Notes: a model not told the origin generated them from the letters alone. A stretch of DNA of 64,000 bases from Isoetes taiwanensis (GCA_021234155.1 JAJEKV010000164.1:814783-878782), one strand, 5' to 3'. Counted from the stretch's first letter, positions 11,181 through 23,949 are shown. Numbers and translations: made by a program.

Positions 11181-11454
11181 TGAACTGATAATTCCAATCC
11201 ATTAAAATGAAACTCTTTGGTTACAAACTTTCGCGTATTGTTTAGATTCATCATAGTTATACCAATGTATTAGATGACTTGTTTATGTTGTGGGTCATAG
11301 TTAGTGATATGTCCGTCCTATAATAGTTACCGACGAAGGAAAATCTAAATTTACGAACCCATCACTGACTCGAAGCACACAGAAGCAGAATGGTTTGTTT
11401 ACTTTTCTCGCTAGTTCAGCAAGCTCTTGTATGTTGTACATCTTTATAGTACGA
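11165..11454 (-). repeat. Repeat unit Y, copy 2, left part
   Basis: Matches 8250-8540, including TATACCAATGTATTAGATG and GACGAAGGAAAATCTAAATT. The minus-strand frame MYNIQELAELARKVNKPFCF is largely conserved between the two copies, suggesting it was once an exon; I cannot name it. The unit is cut at 11454/11455 by Helitron 2 and resumes at 14248. Confidence 0.7.
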
Positions 11455-12899
11455 CTAGTAAGGGTGCCCAGCGTTGCTGGGCATAAGTTCGGCCTGTAAA
11501 TGTTTTGGCCGCAATAAGAAGGGCTTGCAGTAATAAGCCAACTTTTCAAAGCTTTAACAACGTTTTCCATGGATTATGTAAACAATATCAAAACAATGTT
11601 GAACCTTTGTAACGATGTCGGTTACTTTATGTATGTTACATGAAGATAATGAATGACACTGGATGTTTATTGCTTATATTATAAGTTACATCAAGTAAAA
11701 GTTATACTAAGTAACATTTGCAGAATATACGAAAAAGCAATGCTTGCTCAAGTCCATTTTATCTGAAACAATTGTCATGGCGCCAAACACACTCCATTTT
11801 AGAAAGCACTACAACAAATAATAACCTTAAGTGTTTCCTTGCAAGCTCCATGAGTGTCATTATCCATGAGCATTTTCCATATTCTTCAAATTCGTTTATT
11901 CATAAACAACAAAGAAAGTAAAGATGTTTAAATTGGCCGACAAAAGTGAATATTGATTGAATTGCAGCTTCAATTAGTTTCATCTAGCAGTGCCCTAGTG
12001 CCCTCGTATTACCACACGGGGTTTAAAGAAGAAGAATAACAATAAATTGATTTGCCATACAAAGTCTTCTATTTGCCTTAGTAGATCCAATATGAAAAGC
12101 AACTCTATATTTTCTATCACCATCGTGATGTAATGTTATCCATTTCCCTAGCTCCTCATAGTCATTCCATGGGTGAGAAGTTGATATACCTGGAGCTCAT
12201 TGTTGGATAAACACATCTCTTCCAAAATATGACACAGTTACAAAACAGAGCCATCTAGAATATCCAGTTGTTAATAATAGATTCCATTTCCTATTTCCTG
12301 CTCCATAACAGATCACTGCGTTTCAAATTTTGTATAATAGCCTTGTGCAGATGCAACACATTTACTTACGATTTATTGAAGAGAATTATTATACTTACAA
12401 TAAGGATCACAAGGAATGATATAAACGGTGAAGAGGGAGCTTATGCTGATGAACAATTGGGCCGAATGACCTGCTCCATGCTCTACTGATATCTAGTTCT
12501 CTGATACACCAAGAGGGATGCCATGGAATTCCATGAATAGATCAGCATTGCTTTCTATCTTAATTCTTACTCAAATGATGTAGAATAAATCGTCATTTAG
12601 AAAGCAAGTGCAAGCTCTGTTCCACCAACAGGGGCATCCATTTAAAAGCTTAAGGAAAGACCTAAAAAAAATCCTAGGCACACAGTTCTCAAATTCCTAG
12701 TCTAAATATGTCAAATATGACAAATTGCATTTGCTGGTCTAGTTTTACAGCAGAGTAGTAATAGGGTCGTAACTTTAAGAAGAAAGCTCCATTTCCTAAA
12801 CATGAGCATGCATTGGAAAGCTCAGGGAACCTATAAAAGATGCTAGGTATATGTTTTCCAAATTCATAGTACAAATGGGTGAAATAGACCAAAGTACAT

Positions 12900-13330
12900 G
12901 AGCCAGTCCAAAAAGCTCAGGATATGCCCTCAAAACTATGTGGGTTCACTTCAAACAAATAAGGGCCTTCTATAAGGGCTGCATTTTTAGCACATATTTC
13001 AAGTCGTTGTCTATCTTTGAACAAATGCGTAAAGCATGATGTTCCAAGTCCTTTTTTTAATCGGATCAAACATCTTGCGAGCATCATGCAGAGTCCCACA
13101 TTTTCCATACATGTTTATGAGGTGGTTTCTTAAAAACATAATGATGTAATCATGTAAGCATTTACCTTCGAAAGCATCCTTCGCCGCACATTCTTTCAAT
13201 TTTGTAGCAATTCTTTCCACTTCCAAGTTAACATTGGGCCATGCTACAAGATATTCTCTTGGGGATTTGAAGGTAGGCGTTGCTCTTTCTTAAATCTTCC
13301 AACTCCAAAACAACATCAATACTCCGGGCT
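12900..13330 (-). pseudogene. PPR protein fragment inside Helitron 2
   Basis: The minus-strand frame at 13226-13020 reads CLHDYIIMFLRNHLINMYGK then CGTLHDARKMFDPIKKRTWN. This is the signature of a plant PLS-type pentatricopeptide repeat (NHLINMYGKCG-x-x-x-x-AR-x-MFD). PPR proteins of this class bind organellar RNA. Continuation requires a frame change near 13015, where a weaker frame (LEICAKNAALIEGPYLF) carries on. Only about two repeats are present, and there is no start, targeting peptide or DYW tail. It is a captured fragment, oriented with the Helitron. Confidence 0.75.
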
Positions 13331-13947
13331 AAGTTCTTGCAACCGCAAGGGAAATAAATGCAATAGTTGTTGCTATATCACGAAATTGACTTGATAATTG
13401 TGCTTCTCTTTCTTTTTCGACCCACTTGCGGTTCACCTTTCTCAAGAATCAGATACGATCACGTGTAAGAGAAACGGATCATAGTCAATTTTAAATGAAT
13501 CTGGCAGTCTTGGTCATGATCATCTCACAAACATCTTTAGCAAGATCGTATTTGGTGAGAGATTGATTGACCTCGGAAATCTGTCTAGGGACTAAACTTA
13601 TCTCTGTGATTTAAATGTATAACTTGTCATGATTCTCGACGTAGCACCTCAAGGCAAATTTTATTCTCATCCGTGGTTCCAAAAGCTTGAGAAGCTCTTT
13701 GGACTTGGCTAGGACCCCTTGGATACGTTCAATAGACAAGACGTGATTGAAGGACCTCATCTAAATCCTTTTCCCTGCAGTTCACAAGAGCAAAACTGGT
13801 TAAGGTATGATTCTTGCTTCTTTTATTTTCTTCTTCAGATAGGAAAAGGGAGTAACATACACCTGGACCGCCATGAAAGGACTTTGTTCTTGAAGCAAGC
13901 TATCTCAAAGCGGTTGCCATCTTGCGGATCCCCACCGACTCCACTAC

Positions 13948-14037
13948 GCAAATCGACCCAACAGGCCGGATTTTGGAGGAAACAGGCCTCCACCTGCTTC
14001 TGCAAATCGATCCAACAGGCCGGATTTTGGAGGAAAC
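13948..14037. repeat. Two copies of a 36-bp unit, 54 bp apart
   Basis: GCAAATCGA(C/T)CCAACAGG...GGAGGAAAC at 13948-13983 and 14002-14037, with related CCACC(G/T)...CT sequence before each. Located near the 5' end of Helitron 2. Confidence 0.9.
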
Positions 14038-14676
14038 GGGTTATTTAGAAGGAGGAGCGGGGTATTTAGGTTAAAAAGGGAATAAAAGTGTCCGAAAATA
14101 GTGTAGAGGGGCTTTTTTAAGAAAAGGGGAAGGGGCCACTTTTAGCCGTCAGATTAAAGCTCAACCTCTTTTAGATTAAATCTCAACCGCCCAATTTAGG
14201 GCTCGGTGCACTACGCACTTACGGTATAACATTATAATATAAGAAGATAGACAAGGGCGGTAAAGATGGCAACAACCATTTGCTTTTGTTGTAACAGAAT
14301 CCATCTTGCTCGATGTTGAGCAAAGGAATTTGACAATATGTCATCTCTTACTCTACGAGCACATCACATAACTTCGATGTATAGCCAAGTTCATGTGTTG
14401 CACACAAACTTAACATGCAGAAGCTCTTGATGCTACTTCACCTTCTGTACCATTTGCTTGAATTTGTGTTTGGCTTGATGTTGTTGCATCTCTTAGCGAT
14501 ATAGTGAATGCTCTCTAGTCATGTCTCTCATCAGTTACACTTGCCACATCCTCCTTAGATAGTTGTGTATATCCCTTCACCTCCCTTTGTTGCATTCTCA
14601 CTCCATCATCCTTAGAGCAAGTTCTACTCTTCTATGTCGTATCATGTTCCTATCCAACTCGGACAAGTTTGCAAAG

Positions 14677-15943
<1,267 letters not shown>

Positions 15944-15947
<4 letters not shown>

Positions 15948-16160
15948 ACGTGTGATCTCTCTACTCGCTTCGGATGAGTTGGCATGACGTTCCCTTCTTT
16001 TGTATCGTCTTCTCGCTATATCCTCTTCTACTAAATTTATGCAACACTCTTCAGCTGGACTACTCAAATTTGTACTACTATTCTGCTGACCCACAACTCG
16101 AGCTATGTGTTCTACAATTCTTTCTTTTGCTACCCTAGTTCGTTGTTGTCTTGCATGTTA
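15944..16160 (-). repeat. Repeat unit Y, copy 2, right part
   Basis: Continues the unit interrupted by the LINE. It encodes the Arg/Glu-rich repeat fragment again on the minus strand (ECCINLVEEDIARRRYKRRE). Near-identical to 18722-18940. Confidence 0.75.
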
Positions 16161-17130
16161 AAGAGCAAAACTGCCAAGAGTTAATTTCTTCCTTTCAAAT
16201 CTGAGGCAACTCATAAACAGATCGATGTTTTGGAAAAAAAAAAAAAGAGAGGCGTAACAAATGAGAGTAAGTACCCACTCACTCTTCCAAATCCCGGTGG
16301 AAGAAAATAATGCAGGACTTCGCTTGATGATAGAAGATGAACAGGATTGGCATCAGAAGGAACGAGGGTGAAGTTCTGTTTAACATAGCCAGGGGTCTAC
16401 AGGCAAGCATTCAGATTCGAGATATTGTAGTGGATATTCTATTCTTGGCACTAGGTGATCGAATGGTGCTCTAACCTCGTATCATGACAACCAACGACAA
16501 CCAAATCATCTACTAATCGACAACCAAATCATCTACTAATTCACATAATGTAGAGATTTCGAAATTATGCTCTTCCACCCCCAGTCCTCTACAATTGACT
16601 ATTTATAGCCCTCCTGTATAAACATTCTATACATACTACATATGTATTTTTCCAACCAAGTGTCAGTTTAATGGTCTCTCTTAATTGTAACTAGATTGTA
16701 TTAAAATACTTACATCACTTGTCTACTAACACCCTAGGCTCATATTGGTATAAAAAAAACACCAAGAAATCAAGCTTTAAGACATTAGAAGCATTACATC
16801 CATATAGCCATTAGCCGATAATATTCCCCACCAAGCTCAAAAACAACAGTAAGCTCAACACTGCATAATTATTATCCCAGTCTGGTTCTCTATCAAAATT
16901 TGCTGTTAATTGACTTGCATTTTTCACCTGAATTGACAAAGATATCAAAACGTTAGACAGAAAAATATGATAAGTTAAAGCTTTTGAGTGCAACATATAG
17001 AGAAGATTTTTTAACCTGAAGATACATGCCATTATATGCTTGGATATAAACTTTTCTAATGTTCGAACTGAGATTAAAACTTGAATCATTAATAAATGTA
17101 AAGATTTCCCATTCTTGAGTGTGTGTCAGT
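16160..17130. repeat. Repeat unit X, copy 2
   Basis: Near-identical to 18940-19878 (copy 3) and about 90 percent or more like 10235-11180 (copy 1). With the Y part, the copy 2/copy 3 match covers about 1.15 kb (15944-17100 vs 18722-19878). The high identity marks a recent duplication. Confidence 0.9.
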
Positions 17131-17410
17131 GTTAGCATTGATTAAACCTCCACCTCCATTTTTTGCTACCATGAACTGGTTGTTATATGCTCTAGACTGA
17201 AACTCATGATATGGTTCTATGACCTGCCATAACTGCAGAAGCAAAACCATAACTCTGAATCAAACAACCCAGAATATGCTTTGCACTATTTGTAGTTGAA
17301 AATTTTTGGTTGCACCTTCAGATCATAGTTTAAACTTCAAGATTCTTATACCTTGAAGATCCCCCATCCCAAAGCTTCGTCCCAGTTCACAACCACATTA
17401 GCACCTCTAA
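16850..17410 (-). pseudogene. Glucan 1,3-beta-glucosidase (GH5) N-terminal trefoil domain fragment
   Basis: Three minus-strand exons in order. About 17405-17345 reads CAKNVRGANVVVNWDEALGW ending GIFK|GT. 17250-17021 reads WQVIEPYHEFQSRAYNNQFM, VAKNGGGGLINANTDT, then EWEIFTFINDSSF and KVYIQAYNGMYLQ|GT. 16937-16855 reads KNASQLTANFDREPDWDNNY. This is the pattern of the actin-crosslinking/fascin-like trefoil found at the N-terminus of plant GH5 exo-1,3-beta-glucosidases ('AENGGG-x-x-VVVNR-x-x-x-x-WE-x-F' repeats). A one-base frame change sits near 17117 between INANTDT and EWEIF. No GH5 catalytic barrel is present. The product would have been a secreted wall-glucan enzyme; this piece is a relic carried by the repeat. 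Confidence 0.65.
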
Positions 17411-17639
17411 CGTTCTTCGCACATACATATATTAAAGAGTCATGCGACTGTTTATAAGAAATGACTATAAGTCATGCAAAGAGCATAGCAACATTGGCAC
17501 AAACTGCAAAAGAGCACATAAAAACATAAATGCAGAAGATAAAATGCAGGTTCCAGCTCTGAGCTTGTCATGATACCTAGAACATAATCCCGATGATTCC
17601 CACTTCCATTTACATCTACACCTGATGCTAGTTACTTCT

Positions 17640-18712
17640 TTAGATGCATCTAATAAAGTCGATCCAATCCCAATGTTTTTTGTTGCCCATTTTCCTTGGC
17701 TTGTCTCTGCTTTGCCCTGGTTCCTGGCTCCTTTACCGTTGCCTTGTTCTCAGCATGGCACGTAAGATCAAACGTATGGCCCGGGAGACCCGTAAGGAGA
17801 AGAATCTCATTCAAAGAATTGAACCGTAAATCCCGCCCTATGAAAACGATTGCGCCCTATCTTTGGGCAGCCCCATCATTCGGGCCTCGGCGCCCTATCT
17901 TGGCGAACCATGACCGCCCCGAACGTTAACCCCGCTCCAGAACCATCTTTAGCTGCAGCCTTGACTAGGATGGATGCTCTGATCCATTGTTTGCCACCAC
18001 ATTTGTTGGTTGGGATCCGCACGATCCAATCCACAGTCACACTCACAGGCACATCGGCTCAGTTGCCCTTGGGAAGTTCGGGTCCAGCTTCTAGAGATCT
18101 TTGCTACGATCTGCGGGAGTTGATTCGATCAAAGAGATGGCAACAACCATTTGCACTGTTGGGGTAGCGCCCGAGCATGTGGATCTTTGCGCCGAGGCCG
18201 ATGATAGGAATCATTGAGGGTTGTTTGCCCACTACGAGTCCCGCCAGCGGCTGACCACATAACAGTAGCGCCCATTAGCCCCGAACCTACGCATTGTGGG
18301 TTTAGAGGAAGCAAGTTTTACACTCACAGGGCGATTGAGGTGACCCGTTTTTTTTGAGGTGATGCATACCATTTGATGGCATTCTCTCGGCTTGTCGAGT
18401 TGGGCAAAGACGGCCCAACGACCGTCCCCTCATTTGCTAGTATTCGGGGATGCTTTATCTAGGTCCGCACATCCTCCGCCATGGCAATCACTTGCAAGGG
18501 ACCTCCTTCTCCGTCGGGGAAGATCTTACCCCCTTCGGCTCCCTTCGGCGGAAGGATGAATTATGTCGAGTTCTCGATCATCCCCCGCAGGAAGTGAAGT
18601 GGGTCGCGGTATTCTATGGCAGGGCTATCATTCGGGATCACCCCACTTGATCCATGGGCAGTGCCTGTGTAGCTGATTTGACTTCGAGATCTGCTAGGGC
18701 TTAGTGATCTCT
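17640..18712 (+). mobile_element. Unclassified retroelement-like fragment (P2)
   Basis: GC-richer than its surroundings and sharply bounded on the right by a CT tract (18713). Several open stretches exist (17696-17929, 17850-18167, 18450-18650) but none gives a domain I recognise. Composition (RPMKTIAPYLWAAPSFGPRR, LTRMDALIHCLPPHLLVG) is compatible with a decayed gag or ORF1. The second half (18105-18660) contributes to the mosaic at 19879-20405. The continuation after the mosaic has a non-LTR-like 3' tail, so this is probably the same element truncated. Confidence 0.4.
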
Positions 18713-18721
18713 CTCTCTCTC

Positions 18722-19878
18722 TCTTTGACGTGTGATCTCTCTACTCGCTTCGGATGAGTTGGCATGACGTTCCCTTCTTTTGTATCGTCTTCTCGCTATA
18801 TCCTCTTCTACTAAATTTATACAACACGGTTCAGCTGGACTACTCAAATTTGTACTACTATTCTGCTGACCCACAACTCGAGCTATGTGTTCTACAATTC
18901 TTTCTTTTGCTACCCTAGTTCGTTGTTGTCTTGCATGTTAAAGAGCAAAACTGCCAAGAGTTAATTTCTTCCTTTCAAATCTGAGGCAACTCATAAACAG
19001 ATCGATGTTTTGGAACAAAAAAAAAAGAGAGGCGTAACAAATGAGAGTAAGTACCCACTCACTCTTCCAAATCCCGGTGGCAGAAAATAATGTAGGACTT
19101 CGCTTGATGATAGAAGATGAACATGATTGACATCAGAAGGAACGAGGGTGAAGTTCGTTTAACATAGCGAGGGGGTCTGAGTGCAAGCATTTTGATTCGA
19201 GATATTGTAGTGGATATTCTATTCTTGGCACTAGGTGATCGAATGGTGCTCTAACCTCGTATCATGACAACCAACGACAACCAAATCATCTACTAATCGA
19301 CAACCAAATCATCTACTAATTCACATAACATAGAGATTTCGAAATTATGCTCTTCCACCCCCAGTCCTCTACAATTGACTATTTATAGCCCTCCTGTATA
19401 AACATTCTATACATACTACATATGTATTTTTCCAACCAAGTGTCAGTTTAATGGTCTCTCTTAATTGTAACTAGATTGTATTAAAATACTTACATCACTT
19501 GTCTACTAACACCCTAGGCTCATATTGGTATAAAAAAAACACCAAGAAATCAAGCTTTAAGACATTAGAAGCATTACATCCATATAGCCATTAGCCGATA
19601 ATATTCCCCACCAAGCTCAAAAACAACTGTAAGCTCAACACTGCATAATTATTATCCCAGTCTGGTTCTCTATCAAAATTTGCTGTTAATTGACTTGCAT
19701 TTTTCACCTGAATTGACAAAGATATCAAAACGTTAGACAGAAAAATATGATAAGTTAAAGCTTTTGAGTGCAACATATAGAGAAGATTTTTTAACCTGAA
19801 GATACATGCCATTATATGCTTGGATATAAACTTTTCTAGTGTTCGAACTGAGATTAAAACTTGAATCATTAATAAATG
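18722..19878. repeat. Repeat units Y+X, copy 3
   Basis: Near-identical to 15944-17100, differing by scattered substitutions and small gaps (for example in the poly-A near 16238/19015). It stops matching at 19878, where the mosaic begins. Confidence 0.9.
19595..19875 (-). pseudogene. GH5 trefoil fragment, copy 3 (truncated)
   Basis: Same two exons as at 16850-17090: KVYIQAYNGMYLQ before a GT donor, then KNASQLTANFDREPDWDNNY. The upstream exon carrying NNQFMVAKNGGGG is missing because the sequence switches to the mosaic at 19879. Confidence 0.6.
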
Positions 19879-20405
19879 CTGCTACAGTCGGCGGGAGTTG
19901 ATTCAGTTAGCATTGATTAAACCTCCCACCTCCCATTTTTAGCTACCATGAGCATGTGGATGTTATATGCTCTAGCCGATGATACTCATGAGGGTTGTTT
20001 GCCCATCCAAAATTGTGAAGCAAAACCATAACTTCTGAATCAAACCGCCCATTAATACGAACCCACGCATTGTGGGTTTAGAGGTAGTTGAAAATTTTGA
20101 GGTGCCGTTTTTGGAGGTGATACGTTTAAACTTGATGGCATTCTACGGCTTGTCGAAGTTGGAGAAGATCCCCCATCCCAAAGTCTTTTGTGGATGCTTT
20201 ATCTAGGTCGCGACATCCTCCGCCATGGCAATCTCTTGCAAGGGACCTCCTTCTCCGCCCGTGAAGATCTTATTAAAGAGTCATCGGACGGAAGGATGAA
20301 TTATGTCGAAGAAATGACTATAAGTCTCGCAAAAGAGCATAGCAACATTGGTATAGAAAGAGCAAAAGCTATCACGGGATAAACCCCACTTGATCCATGG
20401 GGACA
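19879..20405. other. Fine-scale mosaic of two neighbouring sequences
   Basis: Successive 7-90-bp blocks match, alternately and in order, sequence P1 (17130-17515) and sequence P2 (18105-18660). Examples: GTTAGCATTGATTAAACC (P1), GCATGTGGAT (P2), GTTATATGCTCTAG (P1), CCGATGATA (P2), GGGTTGTTTGCCCA (P2), GAAGCAAAACCATAAC (P1), ACGCATTGTGGGTTTAGAGG (P2), TAGTTGAAAATTTT (P1), AGATCCCCCATCCCAAAG (P1), GGATGCTTTATCTAGGTC (P2), TTAAAGAGTCAT (P1), GGAAGGATGAATTATGTCGA (P2), GAAATGACTATAAGTC (P1). Both parents advance collinearly. Nothing here is coding. Confidence 0.9.
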
Positions 20406-20640
20406 AAATCGCGGTAGCTTAGGCCCTCTTGTTTTGTTTTATTTTAGTATTGTGATTTGCTACGGGGCTTAGTCCCCCGAGTTCTCTGTACTGGGGCTAG
20501 TCCCCACGTTTGGTTTTGGCTTCGGCCTTTTTGGTTTGGTCACGGGGCTTGGTCCCCGAGTTTCAGTCTGGGCTTTTGCCCTCTCTTTTGTATTGGGTCC
20601 CATAACCCGATTGGGTTCCGCGGACGATAAAAATTTCTTC
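20406..20640 (+). mobile_element. Non-LTR-like 3' tail
   Basis: Contains three imperfect copies of a GGGGCTTAGTCCCC-type hairpin (20465-20480, 20494-20507, 20544-20558). Then comes ATTGGGTCCC...GATAAAAATTTC and a (CTTC)n/(CTTT)-like tail at 20636-20659, as in 3' ends of plant LINEs. Probably the 3' end of the element whose truncated copy is at 17640-18712. Function inferred from layout only. Confidence 0.4.
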
Positions 20641-20672
20641 CTTCCTTCCTTCCTTCCTTACAAAAAAACATG

Positions 20673-20675
<3 letters not shown>

Positions 20676-20708
<33 letters not shown>
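20676..20708. repeat. Poly-A tract (33 A)
   Basis: An uninterrupted A run after CATGCAT and followed by TCAATAAAG. It could be the tail of a retrotransposed sequence to its left or simple slippage. Confidence 0.8.
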
Positions 20709-20711
<3 letters not shown>

Positions 20712-21718
20712 ATAAAGCTTTCTTTTATCTGCTCAAGCCTAGATGATCTTAAGGGAAAAGCCTCCTTCCCATTCTGAAAATGGAAAAGGAGTCTGAAAAG
20801 AAAAAGGGCCAATGGTGAATGATCGAGTGTCACCGGGGCCTATGGTGTGTATCAAAAGCAAATGAAAGGATCAACAGGATTGGCATCAGAAGGAACGAGG
20901 GTGAAGGTTTGTTTACCACAGCCAGGGATCTACAGGCAAGCATTCAGATTCAAGAGGTTGTAGTGGATATTCTATTCTTAGCTCAAGGTTGAATGTCAAT
21001 TAACCGATTTTTATATAAGAAAACAAATGTGGACAAATTTGGTCCAGTTCTCTGGTTTTAGCTATTTTAACCTGACATCCAAAGGTAGCCATTACTTAAA
21101 ATTCCTGGATGTCACGGTCGTTTAATGACTTAATAGATGAAATGAAAAGAAATGGAAAAAAAAAGGCAATGCTTGTATGCCGAACTTCGGTTTGATAGAA
21201 ATATATTTGGATAAATGTCCAGATGTGGCACTCTTTTGAATTAAAATACCTCTGAATCACAAGATAGGAAGGGGTCGGCTGCATTCAGACCCGGAACTGA
21301 TGTCTTCACCCATTTCTGCTACCTATGGCTAAAATTTCATGGAAATCATCTGAGGTCGAAATTGCAGAAGAAGTGCTGGTTTGGCACAAGAAATTGTACA
21401 AGAAGTGCCGGAAGAATGCAGAAAGGAGCTTCGATTTGTAATTGGGTGTTGCCTATATATCCCACAGGATATATGCTGAAGACGGGAGCAACCATTTCTC
21501 ATATAAGTTTGCAGCTCATGTACAAAACCATCCAAGCCATGTGCTGAGCACAAAGCGAACTATTCTTTCGCCTTTTACTAAAGAATACCGCGTAGCCATT
21601 TTTTGGGATGCCTTCTCTTTGAGAGGGCTCAACAATAACGTCTAAGTAGGAAGAGATTGAGTCAATGGCAGTATGCTGTTTTTTGGGAATGCCTTCTCTT
21701 TGAGAGTTTGTTCTAAAT
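20709..21718. other. Spacer with a few exon-like scraps
   Basis: At 20865-20985 a piece of repeat unit X recurs (CAGGATTGGCATCAGAAGG...AGGCAAGCATTCAGATTC), showing a fourth partial copy. At 21361-21472 one plus-strand frame reads AQEIVQEVPEECRKELRFVI before a CAG|G site, which looks protein-like but is unassigned. Confidence 0.4.
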
Positions 21719-22773
21719 AGCATCTTCTTCACAACTGTTTTGTTTTTAAGTACGTCACCAAGCTGTGAATGTAAGCAAATTGAATAAGAGAACAAAACAG
21801 AATTACTCATCCTTTCCAGTACTGCAACTCAATATTCAAAGCAATGATGTTGATTATCTGATGCTAAGCATTATATAGAGACTGCCATGGAAAGAGCTCT
21901 TTGAATTGGTAGTCTTCCACATATAATAAACAATCTTGGTCTGATGCTTGAGATGTACTATTAGATCAACATGTGGATCAAATCCAAACTCCTCCTGAAT
22001 TGCCGAATAATGCGCTATGAAGAGAAAACAAACAAATTAGCTTGGGACACTTCTTTAAGCATGTTTACTTACACCATTCTACAAAGAAAGGGATGCATTC
22101 CAACAATAAAATTTAAAAACCTTTAATGCTCGATAGGGCATCAAGAAATTGACAAATGCTTCAGTTAATAGAAACAAATGGAGAAGACGTTTTTGTTTCA
22201 AGAAGGCATCCAAACACAGCATTTTTTAGTAAAAAGGCAAACGAGTAGTTCCCACTATATTACAGCTTGCATGAGATCATCATTTATAATTCAACCTCAT
22301 GAACAAAGTGTTTGTCTCTTCTTTACATTTGGCCTGTGCATGGATGATAACTGCTCTAGTATTACATATGAATAAGTGCAACCTGTAAGAAGCATGTCCC
22401 TTGTATATGGTTTCAATTGCTGCATGTGTGGCAGAGATTCTGATTTTTCTGCATTGGTTGGATAGGTCCTTTCTTAGCTATGATGGAAATAGAGTGCTGA
22501 ATCTTAACTGCTTATATTCTTCATACAAGAGCTGATCTTCATACCGAACAAGAATGTTAACTATTTAAGTAGATAATGCTATCAGACATGTGTCTTATGT
22601 TAATAATACCATTGCAATGTTGCAGCCATCTGCATCAACTCTTTTCTAACACACATGTCCCAGATAGTTCAACAGCAGGTGTTGAGGCTTCTGGCCACAA
22701 CAAGAGGAAGTACCAGATGGATACTGTATCCTGGGTGTTACCAGAATTTCCACAATCAGATGCTACCTGGAGA
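21719..22773. repeat. Tandem duplication, left copy
   Basis: Begins GCATCTTCTTCACAA and ends at CAGATGCTACCTGGAG, exactly abutting the right copy. It lacks two blocks present in the right copy: about 65 bp (22848-22912) and about 48 bp (22968-23015). A plus-strand frame near 22650-22770 (HNKRKYQMDTVSWVLPEFPQ) looks like an exon of an unidentified gene. Confidence 0.9.
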
Positions 22774-23949
22774 TGCATCTTCTTCACAATTGTTTTGTTT
22801 TTAAGTACGTCACCAAGCTGTGAATGTAAGCAAATTGAATAAGAGAACAATTCTTTGAGTTTACATTTGTTGTTCGCATTAGACCTTTTCTTTGTAGACC
22901 ACTATTGTGGATGCAACAGAATTACTCATCCTTTCCAGTACTGCAACTCAATATTCAACGCAATGAGAGGTATTCCAAAGCACCTACTTGGGTAGAAACA
23001 TACAAAATGCAGCGTGTTGATTATCTGATGCTAAGCATTATATAGAGACTGCCATGGAAAGAGCTCTTTGAATTGGTAGTCTTCCACATATAATAAACAA
23101 TCTTGGTCTGATGCTTGAGATGTACTATTAGATCAACATGTGGATCAAATCCAAACTCCTCCTGAATTGCCGAATAATGCGCCATGAAGAGAAAACAAAC
23201 AAATTAGCTTGGGACACTTCTTTAAGCATGTTTACCTACACCATTCTACAAAGAAAGGGATGCATTCCAACAATAAAATTTAAAATCCTTTAATGCTCGA
23301 TAGGGCATCAAGAAATTGACAAATGCTTCAGTTAATAGAAACAAATGGAGAAGATGTTTTTGTTTCAAGAAGGCATCCAAACACAGCATTTTTTAGTAAA
23401 AAGGCAAACGAGTAGTTCCCACTATATTACAGCTTGCATGAGATCATCATTTATAATTCAACCTCATGAACAAAGTGTTTGTCCCTTCTTTATGGATGAT
23501 AACTGCTCTAGTATTACATACGAATTAAGTGCAACCTGTAAGAAGCATGTCCCTTGTATATGGTTTCAATTGCTGCATGTGTGGCACAGATTCTGATTTT
23601 TCAGCATTGGTTGGATAGGGCCTTTCTTAGCTACGATGGAAATAGTGTGCTGAATCTTAACTGTTTATATTCTTCATACAAGAGCTGATCTTCATACCGA
23701 ACAAGAATGTTAACTATTAAGTAGATAATGCTATCAGACATGTGTCTTATGTTAACAATACCATTGCAATGTTGCAGCCATCTGCATCAACTCTTTTCTA
23801 ACACACATGTCCCAGATAGTTCAACAGCAGGTCTTGAGGAGAATTTGTCTTCTGGTTACAGTTGATTGGCTTCTGGCCACAACAAGAGGAAGTACCAGAT
23901 GGATACTGTATCCTGAGTGTTACCTCCACAATCAGATGCTACCTGGAGA
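22774..23949. repeat. Tandem duplication, right copy
   Basis: Matches the left copy throughout except for the two extra internal blocks, a small insertion near 23838-23867 and a 15-bp deletion near 23492. In this copy the possible exon HNKRKYQMDTVS is followed by a stop. After 23949 the sequence is single copy. At 24074-24180 a plus frame reads TAWLNHFAEAGVELYDDKHD before a CAATG|TGAGT, flanked by CAG, again exon-like but unassigned. Confidence 0.9.

Larger units (their letters stand above)
11455..14247 (-). mobile_element. Helitron 2 (complete, with empty-site evidence)
   Basis: On the minus strand the 3' end is hairpin TGCCCAGC-AAC-GCTGGGCA (plus 11465-11483), then CTAG (11458-11455), then T. 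The 5' end is TCTTCTTATATTATAATG at 14247, preceded by A. Joining the flanks gives TATAGTACGA|TAGACAAGG. This aligns without gap to the uninterrupted repeat copy at about 8525-8545 (TATAATATCATAGACAAGG), so the insertion site is seen empty elsewhere in the window. Length is 2793 bp. It contains a PPR gene fragment and a 54-bp-period repeat but no Rep/helicase, so it is non-autonomous. Confidence 0.88.
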
